Source: a virus | DNA length: 21,775 nt | Strand: one strand, 5' to 3' | Virus record (IMG/VR): IMGVR_UViG_3300035698_019761 | Coordinates: 1-21,775 of that record | Shown: positions 5,887 to 14,619 of the stretch, piece by piece | How positions within the stretch are numbered: position 1 is the first letter of the stretch | Layout of the letters: the number at the start of each line of letters is the position of its first letter | Position numbers and translations under genes: made by a program | Notes under the pieces: generated by a model | The model's input: the letters and a program-made list of their open reading frames with translations, nothing else | What the model was told of the DNA's origin: nothing | Databases searched by the model: none

Positions 5887-6362
5887 TAGTCTTCTCCCCA
5901 TTTGTTAATTAAATTCTCTCTCACCGCATCAAAGTCATTATGCATGTACCAGATCAACAACTTCCCTATGTTTATATTAGGACACGTTTTCTTTGAGTCA
6001 AACTCATTATGGCACCTAATATTCCAAGGCTTTATATTATACAACTGACCTAGCGCATCAAGGTAGTATCTAAGTGTGTGAAATTGATCTCTAGTGAAAC
6101 GCGAGGTGCCTATGAGGCAAATACCTATATTTAAGCCTAAAACACCGTCTATTTCGATCTTATTATTTCCCTTAACATGAGCCCCTAACTTGTTAAACCC
6201 ACGCCCTTGCTGCCATTCACCATCCGGCTGTATCACTCCATGATACCCAACACCCTTCCATCCACGTTCTCTATGCCACTTATCAATTACTGATATATCG
6301 CAACCATGTTGATCCGGTGTTGCGGAACAGTGCACGGTTACGACTAATGGTTTTAGAATCAT
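5886..6362 (-). CDS. N-acetylmuramoyl-L-alanine amidase endolysin (Amidase_2, T7 lysozyme type)
   Basis: A 158-aa protein covering one Amidase_2 domain, the usual length for T7-type lysozymes. It cleaves the amide bond between muramic acid and L-alanine in peptidoglycan for host lysis. Zinc ligands are H11 (VTVHCSAT), H118 (RCHNEFD) and C127. Y40 (GVGYHGVI) and K125, two residues before the cysteine, match the catalytic Tyr and Lys of T7 lysozyme (H17, Y46, H122, K128, C130). No signal peptide is present, so a holin or other release route is needed, but none is clearly identified. AAAGGG precedes the ATG. First gene of the lysis block, 47 bases after the fibre gene. Confidence 0.92.
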   Translation of the reverse strand: MILKPLVVTVHCSATPDQHGCDISVIDKWHRERGWKGVGYHGVIQPDGEWQQGRGFNKLGAHVKGNNKIEIDGVLGLNIGICLIGTSRFTRDQFHTLRYYLDALGQLYNIKPWNIRCHNEFDSKKTCPNINIGKLLIWYMHNDFDAVRENLINKWGED

Positions 6363-6409
6363 GTTTCCCTTTAAAAATCACTTCTAACCTAGACAGGATA
6401 ACCAAGAAT

Positions 6410-8185
6410 TTATATTCCTAAATGTTCAATATAAACCCAGTTATCATCAGCATTATTCGACATGGTACTATTACCTACATGAAATCTAAGTAGATCCCCT
6501 ATGCTAAGATCAACCACGTCTCTTAAACTTTGCTGAGATTGAATAGCGCCAGGAGCTGCAACTTCACTTATCACGACTTCGTTTACATAAGGAGTTGTAA
6601 AATTTTGAATAGCTGTATTAAAAGTAGATGAATCTTCATTCAAAGTGAAAGCAAAATAGTTATCTACTGAGGTAGCGTCTCTCCAGAAAACCCTATATTT
6701 ACCGGGTAGCATAGCCTTAATGACCGCACCGTCACCACTAGCGTTGTCTGTATACTCCACAAAGCCCGCAGATGAAGAGTTCGTAGTGAACCTTCGAAGA
6801 AGCGTCGTTGCACCCACCCCATTACCTGTATGCAAAGTGAACACGTTTCTTTTCTTTGCTTCATTAGACAAAGATACATATCCAGTTACATTACTAGACC
6901 CATCATTGAAAACAACTCCAACACATCTCCAAGGGTTATGAGGATGGTAAGGAGAGAGTCTCTCATCTCCCCAGTATGGAGAAATATCACTCATGATTGT
7001 TTCACCTTTTTCTGAGATGTAAAGATAGTAGAAAGTAGAGGCTTGCTCTGTTCCATTATACATATCAGTACTAGTAGCTAGATGAGTTGTGATGTTCCAA
7101 GTAGGAAAACTTTTTGGAAATCTTATGGTCAATCCTTGGACTGAGACATAACTCCCTAAGTTTCTGCCTCTAACTATCTCAGTACTCTCAATCTCTATAT
7201 CAATATTGTTTTCTTTAGCAAAGGTAGTGAAGAACCCCTCTGCTCTTGCACCAACGCAATTAGTGCTATCTAAAACAACCTGCCCAACAAGGGTCCGATC
7301 CACAGACACAAATGAACCACCATCATATCTTTTCCATGTTCCAACACTTAGATCATTCCAATAGTCCCCTGTAGCAGGAGCACTGGGAGTAGACGCGCTA
7401 TAGACAGGAGCTTTGTAACTAACATCAACCGTAACACCATCGTTTTGAACAAAGATGTAACCAGTGGAAAGAGTAGTGATCACATCGTTGTTGGCAAACG
7501 TGATTCTGTTAACAGGAGATAAAGATGGGTTATAGTAATACCCTCTTCTGATATTTGTTAATGAAGTAGCACTTGCAATATAAGCGGTGAAGTACTCATC
7601 AGTTGATCCGTTGTTTATAGAGAAGGATTGAAATGTTCCAACCCGACTACTGATCTCACTCCCAGCCGTATCCACAGTGAGGGAGTTGACTCTGTGCCCA
7701 TACTCCCCCCATAGCCGAGTGTCCTCTTGATCAGCTGCAGTGGTATCATTCACGAGACAAGTGTTATTTGATCCAGCCGCCAAAGTAAGCCCACTTAGTG
7801 CTAGGTCAGTTGAAACCGTTACAGCACTCCCATCGATATCTAAAACTAAGTTAGTCGCAGCACCTGCAACCGTTGCAGTAGCACCAGATCCACTCGGAGT
7901 GATAAACGCTGGCTGGCTAGAGGTGGTCCTAGTTTTTCCAGATACAATACGGTTTGGAATGGCCGAGATTGATCCAGTATCAATTGCAACACCACCAACG
8001 ATGATTGAATTCGCTCGAACCTGACCCCAGGGAAAAGAAGCAGTCCCTAGCTCTTGTCCCGCCGTTGGAACACCGCTTGAGTTACGGCCCACAAGCTGAC
8101 CGTTTAATGAACTGTGAATGTCATTGAAGAATGTGTCTTGTATGGTTTGACCAGTTGTTCTGTTTGTTAAAGTATTTGTAGCCAT
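6410..8185 (-). CDS. Tail fibre / receptor-binding protein with C1q-like tip
   Basis: A 591-aa protein. The N-terminal 70 residues (DTFFNDIHSSLNGQLVGRN, then ASFPWGQVRANSIIVGG) look like the virion-attachment part of phage fibres. Residues about 70-340 are Ser/Thr/Gly/Ala-rich with repeated short beta strands. Residues about 455-591 look like a compact jelly roll of C1q/TNF type: PGKYRVFWRDATSVDNYFAF, then LSIGDLLRFHVGN, then the final DDNWVYIEHLG. Such tips commonly bind host surface receptors. AGAAGG lies just before the ATG. It is the last virion gene before the lysis block. Confidence 0.8.
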   Translation of the reverse strand: MATNTLTNRTTGQTIQDTFFNDIHSSLNGQLVGRNSSGVPTAGQELGTASFPWGQVRANSIIVGGVAIDTGSISAIPNRIVSGKTRTTSSQPAFITPSGSGATATVAGAATNLVLDIDGSAVTVSTDLALSGLTLAAGSNNTCLVNDTTAADQEDTRLWGEYGHRVNSLTVDTAGSEISSRVGTFQSFSINNGSTDEYFTAYIASATSLTNIRRGYYYNPSLSPVNRITFANNDVITTLSTGYIFVQNDGVTVDVSYKAPVYSASTPSAPATGDYWNDLSVGTWKRYDGGSFVSVDRTLVGQVVLDSTNCVGARAEGFFTTFAKENNIDIEIESTEIVRGRNLGSYVSVQGLTIRFPKSFPTWNITTHLATSTDMYNGTEQASTFYYLYISEKGETIMSDISPYWGDERLSPYHPHNPWRCVGVVFNDGSSNVTGYVSLSNEAKKRNVFTLHTGNGVGATTLLRRFTTNSSSAGFVEYTDNASGDGAVIKAMLPGKYRVFWRDATSVDNYFAFTLNEDSSTFNTAIQNFTTPYVNEVVISEVAAPGAIQSQQSLRDVVDLSIGDLLRFHVGNSTMSNNADDNWVYIEHLGI

Positions 8186-8209
8186 GGTTGTTTCCTTCTA
8201 TTTATTTTG

Positions 8210-9568
8210 TTATGCGACTTCTGTGCAATCGATAAGCGCTGCACCTATCACACTTGGATTCCACTTATCGCATGGATCACCTAGCGTTAACGTGCACTCA
8301 CTTCCAATAATAGAGAACCCAACAATGCAGTTCTCTCCAGCATCAATCACACCATCGTTTAGTTCGTTTCCAATTTCCCTTAGCTTAAACGTAACTAAGA
8401 AATCCCTTAAATCTTTTTCGATCTGAATGATCTTCCACGCCGTTCTTGCTAGAATCGCACGTGAGCCCTTTGTAATTGGTAGTGGATCAGACGCGTCGCC
8501 TATCTCAGTAATACCGATAACTGGCAGAAACTCACCAGCTAATCTCATATTAAGCGGTGCGTTGACACTGACTTGATCTAATAGCTCCACGTCTTTGAAC
8601 TCTGGAAGTGGAACCGTTACCTCTACCTCAGCCTTCGGGGCCTTGAACTCATCCAAAATGTTTATCGCTAGATCATTGGCCGTGACGTCACTCGTCACAA
8701 AATCAAAGTTGTAACTCGTAACCCTCTCACCAAAGTCGATAGCAAATCCAGCGTTTCGTTGATTCTCATTATTCACATTCACGCTAGTGAACTGACGGTG
8801 CTTCCCGGTATTGTATTTGACTAGGTTAGTGATGTTCTCTCTACCTAGCTTATCGTCCTTACCGTACATCATCAAGAGCGGGCGAGAGAAGTTAGGAAGG
8901 CGGTTTCTTACGATAACGTTGTCAGACGAATCGATAACCAACACACTATTAGAAGCAGCCAGTAAGTCATTAAGAGCATCGAGAGTACTTTGATTCGTAA
9001 TCCCATCAGCCGTATCTACTATAAAATCATTCTTTACGTTTATATTTGATTCACTCACGTTCAGAACTTGTGTAATGGCGGTCTGATTTAATATGGCAAA
9101 GATCGCCTCGCTACAAAGAGATCCTGTAGCAAAAAGACCTGCGGCTGCTCTAGTGTTTCGAATCACACTATCTCGACTCAAAACCTTTAGCTTTACCTGG
9201 TCTTTATCGATATCGTAACGCGTAGCCTCTTCGTTGATTAGTCCTCTAAAAACGGTAGTTTCAACCAATTCTTGATCATCAAAGGTAAACTCATTTAAAA
9301 CGATTCGAACCTTTGCTAGGTCAAGCCCCACCGGGAATCTAGATCGACTATCCTCAGGCCCGTTGAAACGCCCATCACCGTTAAACATATTCAGAGTGAT
9401 AACGTTCGAAGTGTAAACACCTAGCTGAAAATCCCCGCTATCAATAGACTCACGCGTCTTCACACCATTATCTAGAGTGAAGTCGCTCACGTTAACCTCG
9501 GTTCCGTAGGTGATGCTGGTCACCTTTGGCGTGAAGTAGACTAATATTGATGCAGACTTCCTAACCAT
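8210..9568 (-). CDS. Tail-tip hub protein (Tal/gp27-like, putative)
   Basis: A 452-aa protein without a familiar full-length match. Its position directly after tape measure and Dit-like genes is that of the siphovirus hub (Tal). The first 110 residues read as a beta-barrel hub domain (TLNMFNGDGRFNG, then VFRGLINEEATRYDI). A mixed segment with SVLVIDSSDNVIVRNR follows, and later VTVPLPEFKDVELLDQVSVN, typical of phage hub and baseplate proteins. The C-terminal 50 residues contain several cysteines (C near INEAGENC, SEC, DPC, DCT), which may hold a terminal knob. It starts in a TAATG overlap with the preceding gene, with GGAG upstream. Confidence 0.65.
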   Translation of the reverse strand: MVRKSASILVYFTPKVTSITYGTEVNVSDFTLDNGVKTRESIDSGDFQLGVYTSNVITLNMFNGDGRFNGPEDSRSRFPVGLDLAKVRIVLNEFTFDDQELVETTVFRGLINEEATRYDIDKDQVKLKVLSRDSVIRNTRAAAGLFATGSLCSEAIFAILNQTAITQVLNVSESNINVKNDFIVDTADGITNQSTLDALNDLLAASNSVLVIDSSDNVIVRNRLPNFSRPLLMMYGKDDKLGRENITNLVKYNTGKHRQFTSVNVNNENQRNAGFAIDFGERVTSYNFDFVTSDVTANDLAINILDEFKAPKAEVEVTVPLPEFKDVELLDQVSVNAPLNMRLAGEFLPVIGITEIGDASDPLPITKGSRAILARTAWKIIQIEKDLRDFLVTFKLREIGNELNDGVIDAGENCIVGFSIIGSECTLTLGDPCDKWNPSVIGAALIDCTEVA

Positions 9569-10410
9569 TAAACACTCTCCACCAGTCTAATAGTCGTATT
9601 TACCGGGTTCGTATAGACGTTAGACCTGTACCCACTCGCAACGCTTCGATCAAAGTTCATTTCTAGAACTCTATCTAAACCAAATGGACGTATCTGGTAA
9701 CTGAAGTAAGTCGTACCCCTACGCCCACCACAAAGCCAAACTAGAAAGTTATCGTCACGCTCAAACAAAGAATCCATTAAGCTTAGATCTGCACTGAATA
9801 CCCCACGTCCAGGGTAGTTCCTGAATCCAAGGGAGAATTTAGTTGTCTCGTTAGACTTCTGTACAATGGTTTTACCGGATAGAACTCGGTTGCTGGCACT
9901 GTTTCGATCTGAATCTAAAGATTGTATAATCGGGTAGCCGGCTAAGGTGCCAAGCTCCGTTGTTGTAATGACCTGAGTGATGTACTTCTCTGCATCCACC
10001 ACCTGAGTCCCATTAATTACAATGGTTATGGATGTGAGCATGACCGCGTCAAACTCATAATATGCGGTGGAATCGGCGAAATCCGTTTCACTGATCCCAC
10101 CAACGAGATCTCCGTCTAATCCTACCACGTTAGTGAAGTCCATGAGACCACCACCATTACTATATTGAACCGTGAACTCTTTCAGGTTGTGACCCACGAT
10201 GAATAAACGGGATATTGTTGTAGAGCCTGGCATGACCACGTTCATGGTCTCTGGAATCGAGTCAAGCGACCCACTCGTTCTCCACCTGGTTATGGCGTTC
10301 TTGTCTAGAACTCTATTAGCAATCGCGTCACCGTTCGTGGCAGACGCCGTAGCACCATTAACCTCTAGGTTCTGATTTAAATCAAAATATTTAATTCCGC
10401 CGCTTATCAC
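9568..10410 (-). CDS. Distal tail (Dit-like) protein with discoidin-like domain
   Basis: A 280-aa protein located where siphoviruses encode Dit. Residues about 35-125 look like a discoidin (F5/8 type C)-like carbohydrate-binding fold: NAITRWRTSGSLDS, ETMNVVMPG, ISRLFIVGHNLKEFTVQYS. The C-terminal half has SLDSDRNSASNRVLSGKTI, a long beta region, and the end VNTTIRLVESV, as in tail-tip ring proteins. The start is GTG (10410), overlapping the TGA of the tape measure gene as GTGA, with a perfect AGGAGG eight bases upstream. A sugar-binding role at the tail tip is inferred. Confidence 0.65.
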   Translation of the reverse strand: MISGGIKYFDLNQNLEVNGATASATNGDAIANRVLDKNAITRWRTSGSLDSIPETMNVVMPGSTTISRLFIVGHNLKEFTVQYSNGGGLMDFTNVVGLDGDLVGGISETDFADSTAYYEFDAVMLTSITIVINGTQVVDAEKYITQVITTTELGTLAGYPIIQSLDSDRNSASNRVLSGKTIVQKSNETTKFSLGFRNYPGRGVFSADLSLMDSLFERDDNFLVWLCGGRRGTTYFSYQIRPFGLDRVLEMNFDRSVASGYRSNVYTNPVNTTIRLVESV

Positions 10411-12644
10411 GCGCTTTGCCTCCTAGATATTCCGAGTGCGAAGTCCTCGGTGTCTTGTGCCTGCAATACCCTCGCTGCCTCTTCACTATCAAAACCAATC
10501 ATCACATTAACCCTATTATCCCGTTGATCAAAAGAATCAGGATCACTTTGCTCACGCTGATTACTAACAGCCGCAATTACCTCATCGAAGTTCTGCCTTG
10601 GCACTACTAACTCACCAGGCTCCAGCATAAAGGGCATGATATCCCCGCGACCAGGACCTTGAACGATACCACCGTGTTGAGCCGCTGTAACTTTACCTAT
10701 CTGCTCAACCCCAAAAGCGACGGCAGCGGCCGCCCCCGCGATGCCTAATCCAATTCCTACAATTGGAATCGAAGAGAACCCGCTAAAGATATTCATAGCA
10801 GACTCAGCCGTCTTGATACTAATCTGAACCACAGCCGCAGCTTTACCAATCGCCTTAAGTTCTGAGTTAGTTGAGTTCTGAAGTGCAACCAGTTCACCGC
10901 TAGCAGAGGCCAAACCCTTGACTTGTTTTGAGTTGATCACGTCATTGATGATTGCGTATGCTTCACCAAACTTGATCTGATTCTTTATGAACTCTTTATT
11001 GCCCTTATCTCGCTCTTTTACTTCTTCCGCATTAAGCTCTTTGATGATCTTGAGCTTCTCTTGGCCGGACTTTATAAGTGCTTCCTGCTCTTCTTTATTC
11101 TTAGCTTCTCTGGCCGCGATCAGGTCGTCGTTTAAAACCGCCTTTTCTTCGTCACTAAGTTCTTTAAACTCTTGCTCTAAGGCAACAAGCTCGGTGTTCC
11201 TTAGAGTTAAATCTTCTTTTTCTTTTTCAAGAGCGGCGGCTCTTATCTTTTCTTTCTCGTCTACGTTCTTTTTTATCCTTTCAAGCTCACTGGCAGATCC
11301 CTCATCTAGGGCACCTTGTAATCCTGAGTTTTGAACCTCTTCAATTACTTCTCCTATACCTTTTTTTGTAGCGCCAACGAATGACTTAAAGAACCTTGAA
11401 AGGCCGCCCTCTATATCTAGATTCGCAAGCGAGTTAGCTAGGTCACCGTAAACCTTAAGGGCTCTCTCTGAATCAAGAGTAGCAGCTGTTATACTGTCAC
11501 GAACAAAGTCAAACGCGACGGGTACTTCTTGAAGAATCTGTCTAGTAAGAATCAGAATCTCCACAAATGTTGGAGCTAGTTCTTTACCTACCGTCTGAGC
11601 TAAAACTACAGCCTCAATTTTTGTCTTCTCAAACTCAACGGCTAGCGTTGCCGAAGCTGCACCGAACTCTTTAGTGAGAGACGTATTCTCTACATATCCC
11701 TTTTCAGATGCTTCAAATGTCTTGTTTAATCTATCAGCACTCTGCCCTAAAACACCCAGGACTTGGTTTACACCTCTCCCGGATAGTCCAAACTTATTTA
11801 GGTCAGCTGTTCTTTTCTCGACTGGTATTTTATTTAGCCCATTGATAAATATTCTGAATGCCTCACCAGCATCGTCTCTGAATACCTTATTGAACTGAGC
11901 ACCAGTGAGACCTGTAATTTTCTCTAGGGCTTTTAGTTCTTTCCCGCCGCTTGTAAGCGCTTTATTAATTTGTTGGAATGCAATACCTACTACGGATCCA
12001 CCAATTTCAGCATTTTGACCCAATGACTTTAGAGCAGTAGATATGGCTAGAACGTCTTGAGACGATACTCCGAATTGAGATGTAGCTGAAGCAACACGAG
12101 TTGCAACTCTTGTAATCTCACTCTCGCTAGCTGCGAAGTTATTACCCAGCTCAACTATTGCACTAGCGAAGCGATCAATATTCTCTGGACCATTACCCGT
12201 TAGATCAAGGATACGAGTAAACGCCGTCGCCGCTTCTTCACCTGAGATATCAGAAGCTCTCCCTAACTTAGCGATCGTATCAGTGAACTTTAGAATGTTC
12301 TTTGAACCAGTTACACCTAATTGACCCGCACTCTGCGCGGTGGCCAATAACTCGTCTGTGGATACACCCGTTTGTTTTGCGACTGTCTGAAGGGACTTAC
12401 CGAGTTGATCTAACTCTTTACCAACAATGTTAGTGGTCTTTGATACCCCAACAAGGCCCGTCTGGAAGTCTGCAAATAGCTTTAGAACGGTACCAACCGC
12501 AACTCCAATGGAGGCGAATGCCGCTGCGCCTACTTTTGCAATTGAAGCAAAGGAAGTGGATAACCTATTTGTGGATGTGTTTAATCCATCAACACCGATC
12601 TTGGCTTCCTTCCCATCAAAATCTACTTTTATTCTTATGCCCAA
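10407..12644 (-). CDS. Tail tape measure protein
   Basis: A 745-aa protein. The N-terminal region has a glycine/alanine-rich hydrophobic stretch (about 35-55), then the TP901-type tape measure domain (about 60-290: VSKTTNIVGKEL, TGVSTDELLATAQSAGQLG, DISGEEAATAFTRILD). A highly charged coiled coil follows (about 440-560), then a hydrophobic segment (about 610-650, IPIVGIGLGIAGAAAAVAFG), and the common C-terminal motif HGGIVQGPGRGDIMPF ... EPGELVVPR. It sets tail length and helps DNA passage through the host membrane. At about 0.15 nm per residue the tail would be roughly 110 nm. The start is TTG 12644 with GAGGA seven bases upstream, overlapping the end of the chaperone T frame. Confidence 0.92.
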   Translation of the reverse strand: MGIRIKVDFDGKEAKIGVDGLNTSTNRLSTSFASIAKVGAAAFASIGVAVGTVLKLFADFQTGLVGVSKTTNIVGKELDQLGKSLQTVAKQTGVSTDELLATAQSAGQLGVTGSKNILKFTDTIAKLGRASDISGEEAATAFTRILDLTGNGPENIDRFASAIVELGNNFAASESEITRVATRVASATSQFGVSSQDVLAISTALKSLGQNAEIGGSVVGIAFQQINKALTSGGKELKALEKITGLTGAQFNKVFRDDAGEAFRIFINGLNKIPVEKRTADLNKFGLSGRGVNQVLGVLGQSADRLNKTFEASEKGYVENTSLTKEFGAASATLAVEFEKTKIEAVVLAQTVGKELAPTFVEILILTRQILQEVPVAFDFVRDSITAATLDSERALKVYGDLANSLANLDIEGGLSRFFKSFVGATKKGIGEVIEEVQNSGLQGALDEGSASELERIKKNVDEKEKIRAAALEKEKEDLTLRNTELVALEQEFKELSDEEKAVLNDDLIAAREAKNKEEQEALIKSGQEKLKIIKELNAEEVKERDKGNKEFIKNQIKFGEAYAIINDVINSKQVKGLASASGELVALQNSTNSELKAIGKAAAVVQISIKTAESAMNIFSGFSSIPIVGIGLGIAGAAAAVAFGVEQIGKVTAAQHGGIVQGPGRGDIMPFMLEPGELVVPRQNFDEVIAAVSNQREQSDPDSFDQRDNRVNVMIGFDSEEAARVLQAQDTEDFALGISRRQSA

Positions 12645-13404
12645 GGATATTTCCTCATTAACTTCTCAGCCAATAGTTTTGGATCCCGTGCAAGAGACTT
12701 GAGCTTGTCTTGTTGAAACCTTTGGTTAGCTAACCGATCAAGTGCCTCTTCTTGTTCTTTCGTGAACTTAGAAGGTGCACTCGTGTTAACCCTTGGTTTC
12801 AACTTAACCCCATGAAGAGCAGCCTCAAAGGCGTGATCATTATGAGTTCTACTATCGATGTACTTACAGGCTATGTGGATCTCTCTTAAACTCATCCCTC
12901 TGATCTCATCATAAGTATAACCATACTCCGACGCTATTAAATCAAAGATCGATCCCCAGTCTGTCTCTATTTTTTCTTGCTGTCTTTTTTTTTCTCTGTG
13001 TTTACGGAAGCACTTGTTTCTTTATCTATTATAGGCTGAGAGTCGTTGATTGTCTCTATAACTGATTTAGCTATTTCACCCAAATGTTGCACATTCTTAA
13101 TGCCCTCTAGAATGTACTCCCAGCCAGGCTTAAAACGTGTAACCTTTCGACCATCCTCATCATAGTCAGTAAGCTCTTGGCCCTCGAATGCGCTCTTGTC
13201 CTCTAACATCCGGTAAAGGAGACGGGCCACCACATCACCAGTCATGTTATTCATATCGACCTCATGGTCTTTAACGAACTTAGTGAACCATACCGAGTCA
13301 GCCATGTTGAACTTCCGAAGCTTTAACTCCTTCAGGTTCAAGAACTCTGTATCGGTGTAGATTTTCACATGCCTGGAATCACAAATAATGTCTTCTAACT
13401 TCAT
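12635..13404 (-). CDS. Tail assembly chaperone G-T, -1 frameshift product
   Basis: Expected 256-aa product. It reads frame 0 from 13404 to the A9 run and then shifts -1 to continue to 12635. The -1 frame has no stop: it runs RQQEKIETDWGSIFDLIAS, then EYGYTYDEIRGMSLREIHIA, and joins directly the frame that otherwise begins at an internal ATG (12895). This WGSIFDLIA...YTYDEI...SLREI pattern is typical of the T half in lambda G/G-T systems. The position just before the tape measure gene is the conserved place for this pair. G-T binds and holds the tape measure during tail assembly. The 86-aa internal frame (12635-12895) is therefore best read as part of this product, not as a gene of its own. 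Confidence 0.85.
12967..13404 (-). CDS. Tail assembly chaperone G
   Basis: A 145-aa protein from ATG 13404 (MKLEDIICDSRHV). An upstream TTG frame start (13440) is rejected because it adds a non-typical peptide. The first 100 residues are helical with IYTDTEFLNLKELKLRKFN and a YRMLEDKS segment; the C-terminus is charged and ends in TEKKKDSKKK. It plays the role of lambda gpG: it is made in excess over the frameshifted G-T form and chaperones the tape measure. There is no clear Shine-Dalgarno. It lies between the tail tube gene and the tape measure, with a plus-strand RHH gene in the gap before it. Confidence 0.8.
   Translation of the reverse strand: MKLEDIICDSRHVKIYTDTEFLNLKELKLRKFNMADSVWFTKFVKDHEVDMNNMTGDVVARLLYRMLEDKSAFEGQELTDYDEDGRKVTRFKPGWEYILEGIKNVQHLGEIAKSVIETINDSQPIIDKETSASVNTEKKKDSKKK
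12970..12993 (-). promoter_or_regulatory. Programmed -1 frameshift site (A9 run; second A6 run)
   Basis: On the minus strand the end of G reads GAG AAA AAA AAA GAC AGC AAG AAA AAA TAG. The A9 run (12993-12985) offers the heptamer A-AAA-AAA, on which both tRNAs can re-pair after slipping back one base. The A6 run (12975-12970) just before the stop is a weaker second candidate. Either slip leads into the same open T frame. Confidence 0.8.
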
Positions 13405-13466
13405 ACTAAACGAATAGCATGAGGCTCGTTGCACGCACAATTCTTTTGTTGTACATTTTGTGTAAC

Positions 13467-13661
13467 ATGGATGAAATAAAGAAACGTAAGTTCGATAAGT
13501 GGATGGGGTGCAGACTAGACGAAAGACTCTACAAGGAGGTCGAAGTTTACGCTGATATCTACGCCGAAGGGCATAAGAGCAAATTCGTGAGGCACTGCAT
13601 TAGAACCTTCATAGACAAATGTGAACGTGAGTTCCTAAAGAAAAAGCCCCGAAGGAAATAA
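13467..13661 (+). CDS. Small ribbon-helix-helix-like protein on the opposite strand inside the tail operon
   Basis: A 64-aa basic protein from ATG 13467 (MDEIKKRKFDKWMGCRLDERL). A frame opening 16 codons upstream is hydrophobic and unlikely. The layout suggests an RHH DNA-binding domain: a basic arm, a strand around W12-L17, helix A around 19-30 (ERLYKEVEVYAD), a G-H-K turn, and helix B (SKFVRHCIRTFIDKCERE), then a Lys/Arg-rich tail. A weak plus-strand promoter is possible: TTGCAC, a 17-base spacer, TACATT, ending about 9 bases before the ATG, which would give an almost leaderless mRNA. No Shine-Dalgarno is seen. It sits against the flow of the late operon, between tail tube and chaperone genes. 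Confidence 0.65.
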   Translation: MDEIKKRKFDKWMGCRLDERLYKEVEVYADIYAEGHKSKFVRHCIRTFIDKCEREFLKKKPRRK

Positions 13662-13671
13662 ATCCAACGGG
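13638..13671 (-). terminator. Probable intrinsic terminator after the tail tube gene
   Basis: On the minus strand, 13671-13648 folds as CCCG, a UU/UU internal loop, GGA, the loop UUUAUU, UCC and CGGG. It is followed by GCUUUUUCUUU at 13647-13637. It lies about 33 bases past the tail tube stop and overlaps the 3' end of the plus-strand RHH gene. The interrupted stem suggests partial read-through, which would make much tail tube mRNA and less chaperone and tape measure mRNA. Confidence 0.55.
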
Positions 13672-13703
13672 ACCCTTATGGTATGTGAGAGAAACTGCCT
13701 TAA

Positions 13704-14588
13704 TTATGCAGGTCTAACTCGAGTCATTTGATAAACACCATCTCTTGTGCTGTCTAGGAATGCTTGAGCAGTTACAGACGCCTCAGCGAATGCGTTCTCA
13801 GCGAAAGGAATTGGGAATCCAACTGCTTGAGTTCTGAAAAGATCGATCTCAAACATGTCTCCGTTACCAGATTGCTTGGCTAGAATCTTCATTCCAATCT
13901 CAGGAAACACGTCAGTAGCCGCACCAACAACAACGATATCAGAACCACTATTGATAGGTCGTGTCTCGAAAGTAGCAGTATCGCCGACTGTCAATGCAAC
14001 CGTTCCAGATCCACCAGTAAGCTCTACACCAGTATTAGGAACAGAGACCGTGCCACCAGTATCAGGTACTGTGAGATCAGCAGCCAAAACTTCCAATTGG
14101 TCTGTTTCAAAAGAGAGATCATCACCTCGTGAATAGTCTACGTTTGAGTATCCGAAAACAGTTACTTCAGTCGCGCTGGTTGCTTGAACAACATAACCTG
14201 CGAACTTCAGATCACCCTCTTGGCCAGCTTCAGTTGAGACACTTGCTACACCAGTTGTGGCGTTCACTAGAGCACCGGATTGGTTAGTAAGAGCAGAAGT
14301 GTTACCGCTTGCTTCCGAAGCGTTCAAAGTAGGTGCCTTACCGTAAAAGATCTCCCAAAGGAAGTTAGGGAATTCACGGAACACTAGAGATACTTCAGCC
14401 GTGATAAGTCCTGTGTTGACAGCGAATGGGTACTTAGATGATCCACCGTTTAGGGAGATCAATTCGCCATTGAAGTTAAGAGATGATTCACCAAGAACTC
14501 GTAGCATCCCGTATGGGACCTTTGTGCTTGTATTGTAAGGACTCACTGAGTGAATCCCGAATGAGTATTTTGGATTTGATAAGGCCAT
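13704..14588 (-). CDS. Major tail tube protein (putative)
   Basis: A 294-aa beta-rich protein. N-terminus MALSNPKYSFGIHSVSPYN; the core includes LRVLGESSLNFNGELISLNG, then AEVSLVFREFPNFLWEIFYG, then a C-terminal part with EIGMKILAKQSGNGDMFEID and QAFLDSTRDGVYQM. The middle (about 85-215) is a Thr/Val/Gly-rich insert, perhaps an extra Ig-like domain on the tube surface. Assignment rests on position (after the tail terminator, before the G/G-T pair and tape measure), on size, and on strong expression signals: AGGGGGA close to the ATG and a terminator downstream. No sheath gene follows, consistent with a non-contractile tail. Confidence 0.75.
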   Translation of the reverse strand: MALSNPKYSFGIHSVSPYNTSTKVPYGMLRVLGESSLNFNGELISLNGGSSKYPFAVNTGLITAEVSLVFREFPNFLWEIFYGKAPTLNASEASGNTSALTNQSGALVNATTGVASVSTEAGQEGDLKFAGYVVQATSATEVTVFGYSNVDYSRGDDLSFETDQLEVLAADLTVPDTGGTVSVPNTGVELTGGSGTVALTVGDTATFETRPINSGSDIVVVGAATDVFPEIGMKILAKQSGNGDMFEIDLFRTQAVGFPIPFAENAFAEASVTAQAFLDSTRDGVYQMTRVRPA

Positions 14589-14619
14589 TATTCCCCCTGG
14601 TTAGGTTATTAGTTCATCC

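Noticed and set aside
10987-11334. 115-aa Ser/Leu/Phe-rich frame on the plus strand
   Set aside because: It is the antisense of the Lys/Glu-rich coiled coil of the tape measure protein, which explains its Ser/Phe/Leu-rich composition.
12635-12895. Independent 86-aa gene
   Set aside because: The same frame is open upstream to the A9 slippery run and the combined peptide has the T-protein pattern, so it is better read as the second half of G-T.
12985-12993. A9 run as a sequencing error
   Set aside because: The G-T pair in this position normally uses a -1 shift on such a run, so no error is needed to explain the two frames.
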